NCBI GenBank assembly: GCA_020073395.1
Contig: JAIQFF010000031.1
Location: 1 to 38,837, forward strand
Length of the DNA stretch: 38,837 bases
Direction of reading: 5' to 3'
Source: Terriglobia bacterium
GTDB taxonomy: Bacteria > Acidobacteriota > Terriglobia > Terriglobales > Acidobacteriaceae
This document shows positions 17,001 through 23,000 of the stretch, piece by piece. Within the stretch, counting starts at the first letter, position 1. Each line of letters starts with the position of its first letter. The notes below the pieces were generated by a model, which saw only the letters and a program-made list of their open reading frames with translations, ran no database searches and was not told where the DNA came from. Position numbers and translations under genes: made by a program.

Positions 17001-17314
17001 GAGATCTGTTTTTGCAGTTCGTCCCGTCGCGGTGTGGCGGTCTCGTAGGCGTCCTTGTATGCCTGTTTCAGTTGCTGGTACTGCGAATCCTGTTCGACTT
17101 CTTTTTCTGACTGGGATGACTTCGATCGTGCGCTGTTCAGGAAGGCGCTGTAGCGGTCCTTCCACGCGTGCTGGAACGCCTTCCAGGGCCGCTGCCCGAA
17201 GGACTCGTCCCACAGGGCCCAGAACAACGTCACCATGAGGATCATCATGGCGATGACGTAATACGCCGCGTAAGACTTGCTTACAATCGGGTCTTTCTCG
17301 GGGACAGGTGGCAC
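14057..17314 (-). CDS. Octaheme c-type cytochrome subunit of a bc-type complex
   Basis: A 1085-residue membrane-anchored cytochrome. Residues 17-35 form one membrane helix that places the rest in the periplasm. Residues about 60-240 are charged, helical and probably coiled coil. Eight CXXCH heme sites follow at 249, 301, 339, 370, 539, 682, 832 and 956. Each of the last five is followed by a Met-Pro (493, 630, 780, 902, 1004) that fits the axial Met of class I cytochrome c domains. The first three are closely spaced and probably bis-His. A CPY...CPNDG pair (587-618) inside the fifth heme domain could bind a metal. The GTG start has GGGAGGA just upstream. It follows the cytochrome b genes and should receive electrons from the Rieske protein. 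It is far larger than ordinary cytochrome c1 or f. Confidence 0.93.
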   Translation of the reverse strand: MPPVPEKDPIVSKSYAAYYVIAMMILMVTLFWALWDESFGQRPWKAFQHAWKDRYSAFLNSARSKSSQSEKEVEQDSQYQQLKQAYKDAYETATPRRDELQKQISDLSAKILAVQNVFTDRRAYVNALTYELETETSASGRKSKQQDIDDYKKKKATVEFPDGHRQQYNFQELEEAYNSLKAERTKISAELGEVLKPVTEASNKTSAYVSDHMVDLTPTQIDGLKKKAADWDAQIVQINVPEANIVDRCESCHMNAREPIRVTAALMTPKGEKRPDEYAQAFTSHPEPGLLKTHDPEKFGCSPCHQGNGRATTSVEKAHGNYEHWLWPLFPKQNAEAGCQTCHAADMHLAVGDVGAHISNGKFLFRQRGCMGCHRYEGYDKEPEDLTSIAQQMKLFDQQKIDNSKTAADLMKQADAASSNDEANRLNQEAVALRVANSKIDGRIQQLDFQTHSLMQDMKKIGPNLKDVRLKLNRNWIPAWLKKPTDFRPTTKMPNFRLTEHQIQTMSAYLWQSGFTDALPKQKPGNAEHGKQLFETRGCLACHSVGEGDQMQGGTFAANLSRVGEKANYDYLVRWIHNARERTRPYCPYEKKDIGPEDYAKKGLPYQFDLEHSRCPNDGHELQVQNMTVMPSLRLSEEDAQDIASYLMTEKKEEPSAYAQASYMDDPELKEEGKTWIRHYGCAGCHEISGFEDEGRIGTELTYEGSKPIERLDFALFTNVAERGGKNAEPITDPEDLGRLPEGPAKGPWYDHKGFFEHKLAEPNVYDKGKVKSETEALRMPNLHLSKLEIQDLTTFLMGSEESSLPESYQYKPGDARRDIQEGWWIVRKYNCVGCHQFTPDQSTVLMGMKHYQDAQEQLPPKLLTEGARVDPEWLRKFLSNPALSTTDSNRNGVRPYLQVRMPTFSFSDNELRKLVRFFQALSQQPMPYIPEQVPVLSTKETDMARSLFSSSAAPCLKCHATGDPQHDRIATAPNFLLARERLKPDWAERWILDPQAISPGTSMPSGLFRRENNHWVFAGPTPASFQGYDKDQSRLLVDYIFQLTPEEQRRVAASRGRSQASVQPRNKQKQTGIRASAAGSGGSR

Positions 17315-17327
17315 CAGATCCTCCCAA

Positions 17328-17416
17328 AGTCAGTCGTCAGTCGTCGGTCTTCAGTCGTCAGGACGGCCGAGATCAATAAGCCGTTGTGGCTGAGGACCGA
17401 CGGCTGATGACTGACT
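17328..17416. repeat. Inverted heptanucleotide repeat element (CAGTCGT unit)
   Basis: Left arm 17328-17354 and right arm 17390-17416 are inverted copies with few mismatches; the left side is built of degenerate CAGTCGT heptamers. It fills the spacer between the subunit IV-like gene and the octaheme cytochrome gene and would form a long hairpin in the operon mRNA. Confidence 0.85.
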
Positions 17417-17417
17417 T

Positions 17418-18347
17418 TCACACGTTGAACCACGGCGTTATCCACACATACTTGATATGCCACGCCAGCCGCAGGAGCATTTTTGCCGGCAGGGCCACCA
17501 TGCTGAGCACGAAAAACATCATGATGGAATACTGCAGCAGGCTCATGCGCTTGTAATCTTTCGGGTTATAGCGCCGGAACAGGGCGTGCATGATGAAGCC
17601 GCCTATGGCGTAGAACCCTCCCACCACGATGCCGCCAAAAATCGCTTTGCCCAGATTGGAAGTAATTCCAAACAGGTCGGGCAGATCGCGGTTTACTTCG
17701 TAAATGAGGCGATTGTGGTCCCAGGTCTGACCCGGCCAGAACCACTGCCACCCAGGGCCGCGGATGAACGTCCCAATAATGATCATCGCGATCCACAGGA
17801 CGATGAAGCCGAACAGAAATGTGCCGATGGAAAACTTGCGTTGCTTCCAGGTGTAGTAACCGCTGCCCAGCGGGTTGGTGTCGATATAGGGAATCGCCAT
17901 CAAGCCAACAATAATCAAGGTAGGCATGACCACGCCCGCAATCCAGGGATCGAAGTACACCAGCATCTCCTGCAAGCCGAGAAAGTACCAGGGTGCCTTT
18001 GCCGGATTCATGGTCAGGTTAGGATTCGCCGGCTCTTCCAGGGGCGCGTTCAGTGTGATCGACCAAACCATCAGAATGATGGTGACAATCATGGCCGCCA
18101 GAAATTCCACGCGCAGCAGAAAGGGCCAGACGTGGATTTCCTTTTGCCAGCCGGGACGGAAGGGCCAGCTCTTGCGATGATGGGTTTTCGCCATCGCCGG
18201 ATTGGTTTCCAGTTCGCCGATCAGTTCATCGTTGGCCTTGGCCTGCTTCCACGCCAGATAAATGTAGAAAATGAGCAGTGGAATCAGCCCTACGATGGGC
18301 ACATTGTCAGGCGCCGAACATATATCCCAAAGTTGTCGCCAATCCAT
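17418..18347 (-). CDS. Cytochrome b C-terminal (subunit IV-like) protein
   Basis: A 309-residue membrane protein corresponding to the C-terminal half of cytochrome b, as in a split b6/subunit IV arrangement. After one N-terminal helix comes a polar stretch and then the Qo-side segment NPAKAPWYFLGLQEMLVYFD (114-133). This takes the place of the PEWY motif of typical cytochrome b, but the Glu is absent (APWY). At least five further hydrophobic segments follow, including FSIGTFLFGFIVLWIAMIII and a C-terminal pair. It should form the quinol-oxidising part with the b6-like subunit encoded upstream. ATG 18347 is used because the frame above it runs through a palindromic repeat. Confidence 0.9.
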   Translation of the reverse strand: MDWRQLWDICSAPDNVPIVGLIPLLIFYIYLAWKQAKANDELIGELETNPAMAKTHHRKSWPFRPGWQKEIHVWPFLLRVEFLAAMIVTIILMVWSITLNAPLEEPANPNLTMNPAKAPWYFLGLQEMLVYFDPWIAGVVMPTLIIVGLMAIPYIDTNPLGSGYYTWKQRKFSIGTFLFGFIVLWIAMIIIGTFIRGPGWQWFWPGQTWDHNRLIYEVNRDLPDLFGITSNLGKAIFGGIVVGGFYAIGGFIMHALFRRYNPKDYKRMSLLQYSIMMFFVLSMVALPAKMLLRLAWHIKYVWITPWFNV

Positions 18348-18362
18348 AATTGCTCCGAACTT

Positions 18363-18455
18363 GTAGCGCCGCCGTCCCGGCGGCTGTGCGGTGGGCGTCC
18401 CGCCCACCGCCGGGGGCGAGACGCCCCGAGCCAGCCGGCAAGATGTCGGCGCTAC
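18363..18455. repeat. GTAG...CTAC palindromic element, copy 4
   Basis: A 93-bp element with ends GTAGCGCCG / CGGCGCTAC and an internal GGTGGGCG / CGCCCACC palindrome, in the spacer between the two cytochrome b genes. It closely matches the copy at 13047-13139. Confidence 0.9.
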
Positions 18456-18470
18456 GGAAAATCCGCCACC

Positions 18471-19394
18471 CTATTTCTTCGGTTCCCTTACTTCTGCCGC
18501 CAGCATTACCGGTGCCGGTCCCGAAATTCCGCCGTCTTTACGTACGCGCCAGAAGTGCACAATCATCAGTACCGAAGCCACAATCGGAATTCCGATGCAG
18601 TGCCAGATGTAGGACCGCAGCAGGGCATTCGCGTCCACGATGGAGCCGCCCAGTAGTCCGAAGCGCACGTCGTTATAAGGCGTCATGTGGAGCATCGCGC
18701 CGAACGGACCTTCATGTCCCAGCATCGGAGTGGCCCGCGCCATGTTCGTTCCCACCGTAACTGCCCAGAAGCCGAGTTGATCGTCCGGCAGCAGGTAGCC
18801 GGTGAAAGAAAGCAGAAGGGTAAACACCAGCAGCAGCACGCCAATGTTCCAGTTAAACTCGCGCGGCTTTTTATAAGACCCCGTAAGAAAGACACGGAAC
18901 ATGTGCAGCCACACCGCGATCACCATCAAGTGCGCCGCCCAACGGTGCATGTTGCGCAACAGCTTGCCGAAGGGCACGTCGTGCTCGAGATACAGTACAT
19001 CGCGAAACGCCTGCACCTTGCTGGGGTGGTAGTAAAACATCAGCATCACGCCGGTGAGCGTGAGTACGATAAATAGGTAGAAGGTGATCCCGCCCATGCC
19101 CCAGGTGTAGCTGTAGCGCACCGCATCGCGGTTGATCTTGGCCGGATGCAGATGCAGAAAGACGTTAGACAGCACGCCCAGAGCCCGGTTGCGCGGCGTG
19201 TCGTCGTGCTTGTGGCGGAAAATCGAAGTGTAGACCTGGGTCTTGGTGGGATCCTTGAGACCCTCGATCTGCTCCTTGGCCTTCACTGGCATATCGGTCT
19301 TGAGCGACTGGACGTCTTCCTTGACGCCCGCCTTCACCCGTTCCAGCAGGCCGACCCGCTTCCCGTTGTTCCCGTTGCCGTTCTCTTCAGGCAT
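18471..19394 (-). CDS. Cytochrome b6-like subunit of a bc-type complex
   Basis: A 307-residue diheme membrane protein equivalent to the N-terminal half of cytochrome b. Heme ligands are His150 and His164 on one helix (HRWAAHLMVIAVWLH) and His265 and His280 on another (RSYIWHCIGIPIVASVLMIVH). The 14/15-residue spacing is that of cytochrome b6 rather than mitochondrial b. A charged, possibly coiled N-terminal extension of about 75 residues precedes the first amphipathic helix. ATG 19394 has AGAGG 5 nt upstream. It lies between the Rieske and subunit IV-like genes in one operon. The complex is expected to oxidise menaquinol, by analogy with other acidobacteria; this is not shown by the sequence. 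Confidence 0.94.
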   Translation of the reverse strand: MPEENGNGNNGKRVGLLERVKAGVKEDVQSLKTDMPVKAKEQIEGLKDPTKTQVYTSIFRHKHDDTPRNRALGVLSNVFLHLHPAKINRDAVRYSYTWGMGGITFYLFIVLTLTGVMLMFYYHPSKVQAFRDVLYLEHDVPFGKLLRNMHRWAAHLMVIAVWLHMFRVFLTGSYKKPREFNWNIGVLLLVFTLLLSFTGYLLPDDQLGFWAVTVGTNMARATPMLGHEGPFGAMLHMTPYNDVRFGLLGGSIVDANALLRSYIWHCIGIPIVASVLMIVHFWRVRKDGGISGPAPVMLAAEVREPKK

Positions 19395-19463
19395 TTGAAC
19401 CTCTTCCCATCCTGGGTGGACCGGGTCTTCAACCCGGCCAGGTCGAGCGAAGCTCGACAATTT

Positions 19464-20801
19464 CTAAGTTGGCAGAAACGCCCCCGGGTCATTGAACTGG
19501 CTGGGCTGTCCCTTAGGCCATTGGTAAAGCTTGGAAACATCCACCAGAATCTGACCGTCGGGCGCTCTCTCTATGCGCGCCCGGTCCATGGGACGCGGTG
19601 CCGGTCCCTCAAAGTTAATGCCTTCGCTGTCGTATCCGCTGCCGTGGCAGGGACACTTGAACTTGTTCTCGGCGGGCTTCCAATCGGGAGTGCATCCAAG
19701 ATGGGTACACCGCGCATAAATGACGAACAACCGGTCCGGCGTGCGGTCCACCCAGATGCGATATTTCTGCTGAAACTTGGTGTCCACGCCCAAACCATAA
19801 TCCGCGGGATAGCCGATCTTGAACGAGGTCGCCGGTTCGAAAAGGGTGCGAGGCAGAAAGAAACGGAAGAAGGCGATGAACCACGCGGTCATGAAGGCCG
19901 CGAAGGCGGCCCAGGCAAATCTCCGGCGCGATTGATTGATATCGTTGTCGTCGGGTCCGACCGAGGCCACGCCTGCGGACGCCGCTGCTCTCGAAGTTCC
20001 TACGGCGGGTGTGCCAACGTAGGTGTTTGACTCGCCGCCACGTGCCACTGTTGCCGCAGCCGAGGGCGGGCCGGCGGCTGCCCGAGGCGCGGCGGCGACA
20101 GGTTTAGCTACCGCAGCTGCAACCGGGGCTGCTGCTGGTGTTTCCGCAGCCGCGGGTTCTCCCAGCAGGGCGGCCACTTCCGCATCGGTCAGGGCAGGCA
20201 GACCCTTGCGGCCGCGGCGCGCTTGCTCGGCGGCGATGGTTGACTTGCTCCACTTCTTTCCTTCCGCCACCCACTTGGCAACTTCCGCGCTGATGGGACC
20301 GCTGGGCGCCTTTGCCGCCGGCGCGGCCGCCGCTGGTGCCGGAGCAGCGGCTGCGACCGGAGCGCTAGCCTCAACCGGCTCGCCCAGCAGGGCAGACATC
20401 TCCGCGTTGTTCAGCGGCGGCAAGCCCTTGCGGCCACGCCGTGCCTGTTCGGCGGCGATAGTGGACTTGCTCCACTTATTTCCCTGGGCGACCCACTTGG
20501 CTACTTCCTCGCTGATGCCACCCGCCGCCGCAGCCGGAGGTGCGGGTGCGGGAGGCGCGGAAGGTGCAGGCGTTGCGACGGGGGCTGGCGCACCCGCGGG
20601 AACGGATGCTGCGGCGGCGCCACCAACCTCCCATGGCATAGGCTGGCCGGCCCTGAGCGCCTCGATGTCCGCTTCGGTCAGCAGCGGCAATCCCTTGCGC
20701 TGGCGATAAGCCTGCTCCATGCCGATCACGGAGTTGTTGAGTGCCGGTCGAGGCAAGGGCGGTAGATGCCCGAGAATTCCACTTTTAGACTCGTCTGCCA
20801 T
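19464..20801 (-). CDS. Rieske iron-sulfur protein with triplicated N-terminal domain
   Basis: The [2Fe-2S] subunit of the bc-type complex. Numbering here counts from an in-frame GTG four codons upstream. The C-terminal Rieske domain has both cluster boxes, CTHLGC (369-374) and CPCHGSGY (387-394). A twin-arginine sequence SRRRF (295-299) precedes the anchoring helix (300-320), so export is likely by Tat. Unusually, about 290 residues precede it, and they should stay in the cytoplasm. They contain three copies of a small domain (about 25-58, 100-146 and 174-220) with the core AEQARRGRKGLP, joined by Ala/Pro linkers. Ordinary Rieske proteins are 150-220 residues. The ATG at 20801 (residue 5) is preferred, with GAAGG upstream. 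Confidence 0.94.
   Translation of the reverse strand: MADESKSGILGHLPPLPRPALNNSVIGMEQAYRQRKGLPLLTEADIEALRAGQPMPWEVGGAAAASVPAGAPAPVATPAPSAPPAPAPPAAAAGGISEEVAKWVAQGNKWSKSTIAAEQARRGRKGLPPLNNAEMSALLGEPVEASAPVAAAAPAPAAAAPAAKAPSGPISAEVAKWVAEGKKWSKSTIAAEQARRGRKGLPALTDAEVAALLGEPAAAETPAAAPVAAAVAKPVAAAPRAAAGPPSAAATVARGGESNTYVGTPAVGTSRAAASAGVASVGPDDNDINQSRRRFAWAAFAAFMTAWFIAFFRFFLPRTLFEPATSFKIGYPADYGLGVDTKFQQKYRIWVDRTPDRLFVIYARCTHLGCTPDWKPAENKFKCPCHGSGYDSEGINFEGPAPRPMDRARIERAPDGQILVDVSKLYQWPKGQPSQFNDPGAFLPT
20154..20741 (-). repeat. Three coding repeats in the Rieske gene
   Basis: Codons for three related domains: 20640-20741 (partial, divergent), 20376-20516 and 20154-20294 (about 47 residues each, near-identical in the EVAKWVA and WSKSTIAAEQARRGRKGLP blocks). 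They are separated by Ala/Pro-coding linkers. Confidence 0.9.
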
Positions 20802-20833
20802 CCGTTCCTTCACTCCTTAGAACCGCCACGATC

Positions 20834-20959
20834 CACGTAGGCCCGGACGCCCTCGTCCGGGCGGGCGAGCGAAGCCAAAGCTTACCGGCCAAAGCTTGAG
20901 CCTTCAGACCTTGCGGAGCTTTGCTCCGCTGCGCAGGTGAGGGCACCCGCCCCTACGTG
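20834..20959. repeat. Palindromic element between hemH and the Rieske gene
   Basis: A 126-bp stretch with terminal inverted repeats CACGTAGG / CCTACGTG and internal hairpins such as CCCGGACG..CGTCCGGG and CGGAGC TTT GCTCCG. Its ends share the GTAG/CTAC theme, but the interior differs from the other copies. It fills nearly all of the 165-bp gap. Confidence 0.7.
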
Positions 20960-20966
20960 TGCTCGC

Positions 20967-21977
20967 TTAGTCTGCTGCGACCATGCGCTCGCTGTCGCGG
21001 ATCTCATCGGCGCCGATCGCGTTCTCCACCAAAGCCGCTAAAGCTGCGATGAACGCCGGCGAATCATTCAAGCCTGACGTCATCTCAAACTGCTGGATAC
21101 CACGCTCTACAGCTTCCGCGCGCATCTCATAGTCGATCTCGCCCAGGGTCTCCACGTGATCGGAGACAAAGGCGATCGGCACAACACAGACTTCGCGCAC
21201 TTGCTCTGCCGCCAGATCACGGATGGTGCGGTGCAGCGACGGTTGCAGCCACTTGCTGGCGCCAACCTTGCTCTGGTAGCAGAGCCGGTGGCGATGGGGC
21301 CATCCACCGCGCTGCATTACCAGTTCGACCGTCTCTTCAATCTGGCGTTGATAAGGATCGCCTTTTTCGATGACCGACACGGGCACGCTGTGAGCGCTGA
21401 ATACGATTTCCGGGCAGCTAGATTGGGGGAACCGGGCCAGTGCTTCATCAATCTTTTCGACTAGCGAGTCCAGATAGAGCGGGTGACGGTAGAACGTCTC
21501 AATCGCCTGCGTCGGAACGTCGTCGCAAAACAGGCGGCGCCATTCGTTCAGGCTGCTCCCGGTCGTGGTGCTCGAGTACTGGGGATAAAGCGGCAACAGG
21601 ACGACTTCCTCGCATTTTGCCGCGCGCAATTGTTCGACTGCCTGAGCCGTAAACGGGTGCCAGTAGCGCATGGCCACGAAACAATGAGCGTCAATGCCAT
21701 CGGCCCGTAGCCGTTGCTGGAGCGCGTCGGCTTGTTGCTGGGTGAAGCGCCGTATGGGCGAGGCTCCGCCGATGGCCGAGTAGTGGTGCTGCACCTTCTT
21801 CGCGCGCGTAGCGGAAATCAGCCTGGCCAGGGGCTTGCGTCCCAGCCGGGCAAAAGGGAAATCAATGATATCGGGATCGCAGAAAAGATTAAAAAGAAAG
21901 GGCTCGATTGCTTGCGGCGTGTCGGGGCCGCCGAGCTGAAAGAGAACTACTCCTACTCGCCGTGTTGGGTTAGCCAT
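20967..21977 (-). CDS. hemH: Ferrochelatase
   Basis: A 336-residue enzyme that inserts Fe2+ into a porphyrin in the last step of heme synthesis. The family core is clear: VLFQLGGPDTPQAIEPFLFN at the N-terminus, LLPLYPQYSSTTTGSS, the catalytic FSAHSVP with His196, and SDHVETLGEID with the second conserved acidic site (Glu276). Length is standard and no membrane anchor is seen. It is the first of twelve consecutive minus-strand genes leading into the bc complex and heme A synthesis genes, which are large heme consumers. The start ATG has AAGGA about 10 nt upstream. The enzyme could act on protoporphyrin or coproporphyrin; this cannot be told from the window. Confidence 0.96.
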   Translation of the reverse strand: MANPTRRVGVVLFQLGGPDTPQAIEPFLFNLFCDPDIIDFPFARLGRKPLARLISATRAKKVQHHYSAIGGASPIRRFTQQQADALQQRLRADGIDAHCFVAMRYWHPFTAQAVEQLRAAKCEEVVLLPLYPQYSSTTTGSSLNEWRRLFCDDVPTQAIETFYRHPLYLDSLVEKIDEALARFPQSSCPEIVFSAHSVPVSVIEKGDPYQRQIEETVELVMQRGGWPHRHRLCYQSKVGASKWLQPSLHRTIRDLAAEQVREVCVVPIAFVSDHVETLGEIDYEMRAEAVERGIQQFEMTSGLNDSPAFIAALAALVENAIGADEIRDSERMVAAD

Positions 21978-22003
21978 CCCCCGGGTGTCCTTGAAGAAGG
22001 AGG

Positions 22004-22033
22004 ATGTTACTCAAAATCCGTGGGCCGCGTCAA
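22004..22033 (-). promoter_or_regulatory. Candidate promoter of hemH and the bc cluster
   Basis: On the minus strand TTGACG (22033-22028), 18 bp, then TAACAT (22009-22004). This predicts a transcript starting near 21997 with a leader of about 20 nt that includes the AAGGA of hemH. It is one of the few places in the window where both -35 and -10 boxes are visible. Confidence 0.5.
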
Positions 22034-22054
22034 CGAAGACTTACGGCTGACGCG

Positions 22055-22996
22055 CTATTTCAAGGTTCGATGGACCTCGATCTTGTCCCCGATTTCGATA
22101 CTCATCAAGTCCTCACCCACTTCGAGGGGTCCGGAATAAGTTTTTCTGGTGTGCGCCACCAGGTCCTGAGCATTGAACGGTACGATATGAGAATAGACCG
22201 CTAGCTTCGGCTTCGCGTGGCTGAACACCATTCCCGCCTGCTCCGGCGTCGTGTGATGGTCGATCACACGCTGCTTTTGCACATCATTGTAGAGAGGGTC
22301 GCTGGCTCGATAGGCTTCGGGATCGATCACTTCGTGAATCAGCACATCCGCGCCCTGAGCGAAGTGGATCAGATTCTCGCTGTACCGGGTATCGCCGGAG
22401 AGCACTACAGAGTGCCCTGCGTAATCGACGCGATAACCGAACGCGGGTTTGATCGGAGCGTGGTCTACAGCAAAAGCTGTGACCTTTAAATCGCCGTTCT
22501 GGTAAACCACGCCCTGCTCGATATCTTTGGCCACGATTACGATACCTTGGGCGGGCAGCTTCTCATCTACATCGCGCCGGATGTGGATATCGAATTGGTA
22601 GGCCTGCTCCAGATGAGACATCATCTCCGCGGTGCCAGCCGGTCCCCAGACTCGCAGAGGCGTTTTCCTGCCAAAAATCCAGCCCGTCAGATAGAAATCA
22701 GAAATTCCGACAATGTGATCGGAATGCAGGTGAGTCAGAAATAAGGCGGTAAGGCTGGCGAATGGAACCTTGAGTTGAAAGAGACGCTGGGTCGCGCCGC
22801 GCCCGCAGTCAAAGACGAGCTTCTCGTTTCCCGCCTCTACGAGGATGCTTGGGCCGAAACGCTCCATCACCGGACGGGGAGTGCCCGTTCCCAGAAGCGT
22901 GACTTTGAGATTCTGCGAATATGCGGAGGCGGCAAAGGTGATAGCCGCGATAAGGAGCGAGATAGCTCTCAGCCACAAAGCTTTGCCTGGGTTCAT
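22055..22996 (-). CDS. Exported MBL-fold metallohydrolase
   Basis: A 313-residue metallo-beta-lactamase-fold protein with an N-terminal signal peptide (about 1-27, ALWLRAISLLIAAITFAASAYS). The zinc-binding motif THLHSDH is intact. Further ligands are likely in AVDHAPIKPAFGYR, VLSGDTRYS and AVYSHIVPF. The layout resembles RNase Z or arylsulfatase-type MBL enzymes, but the signal peptide rules out a tRNase role; the substrate is unknown. The ATG at 22996 is chosen because the upstream frame is inside icd. Only 4 bp separate it from the icd stop, so the two are probably co-transcribed. Confidence 0.88.
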   Translation of the reverse strand: MNPGKALWLRAISLLIAAITFAASAYSQNLKVTLLGTGTPRPVMERFGPSILVEAGNEKLVFDCGRGATQRLFQLKVPFASLTALFLTHLHSDHIVGISDFYLTGWIFGRKTPLRVWGPAGTAEMMSHLEQAYQFDIHIRRDVDEKLPAQGIVIVAKDIEQGVVYQNGDLKVTAFAVDHAPIKPAFGYRVDYAGHSVVLSGDTRYSENLIHFAQGADVLIHEVIDPEAYRASDPLYNDVQKQRVIDHHTTPEQAGMVFSHAKPKLAVYSHIVPFNAQDLVAHTRKTYSGPLEVGEDLMSIEIGDKIEVHRTLK

Positions 22997-23000
22997 AAAT

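Noticed and set aside
17457-18656. A 399-codon plus-strand open frame
   Set aside because: It lies opposite the cytochrome b genes; its His/Gln-rich product is typical of a reverse-complement shadow in GC-rich DNA.
14057-20801. Photosynthetic cytochrome b6f complex
   Set aside because: The split b6/IV layout invites this, but there is no cytochrome f, no photosystem gene, and the large octaheme subunit and ctaAB point to respiration.
22055-22996. tRNase Z (rnz)
   Set aside because: The MBL motif and general layout fit, but the clear N-terminal signal peptide sends the protein out of the cytoplasm.
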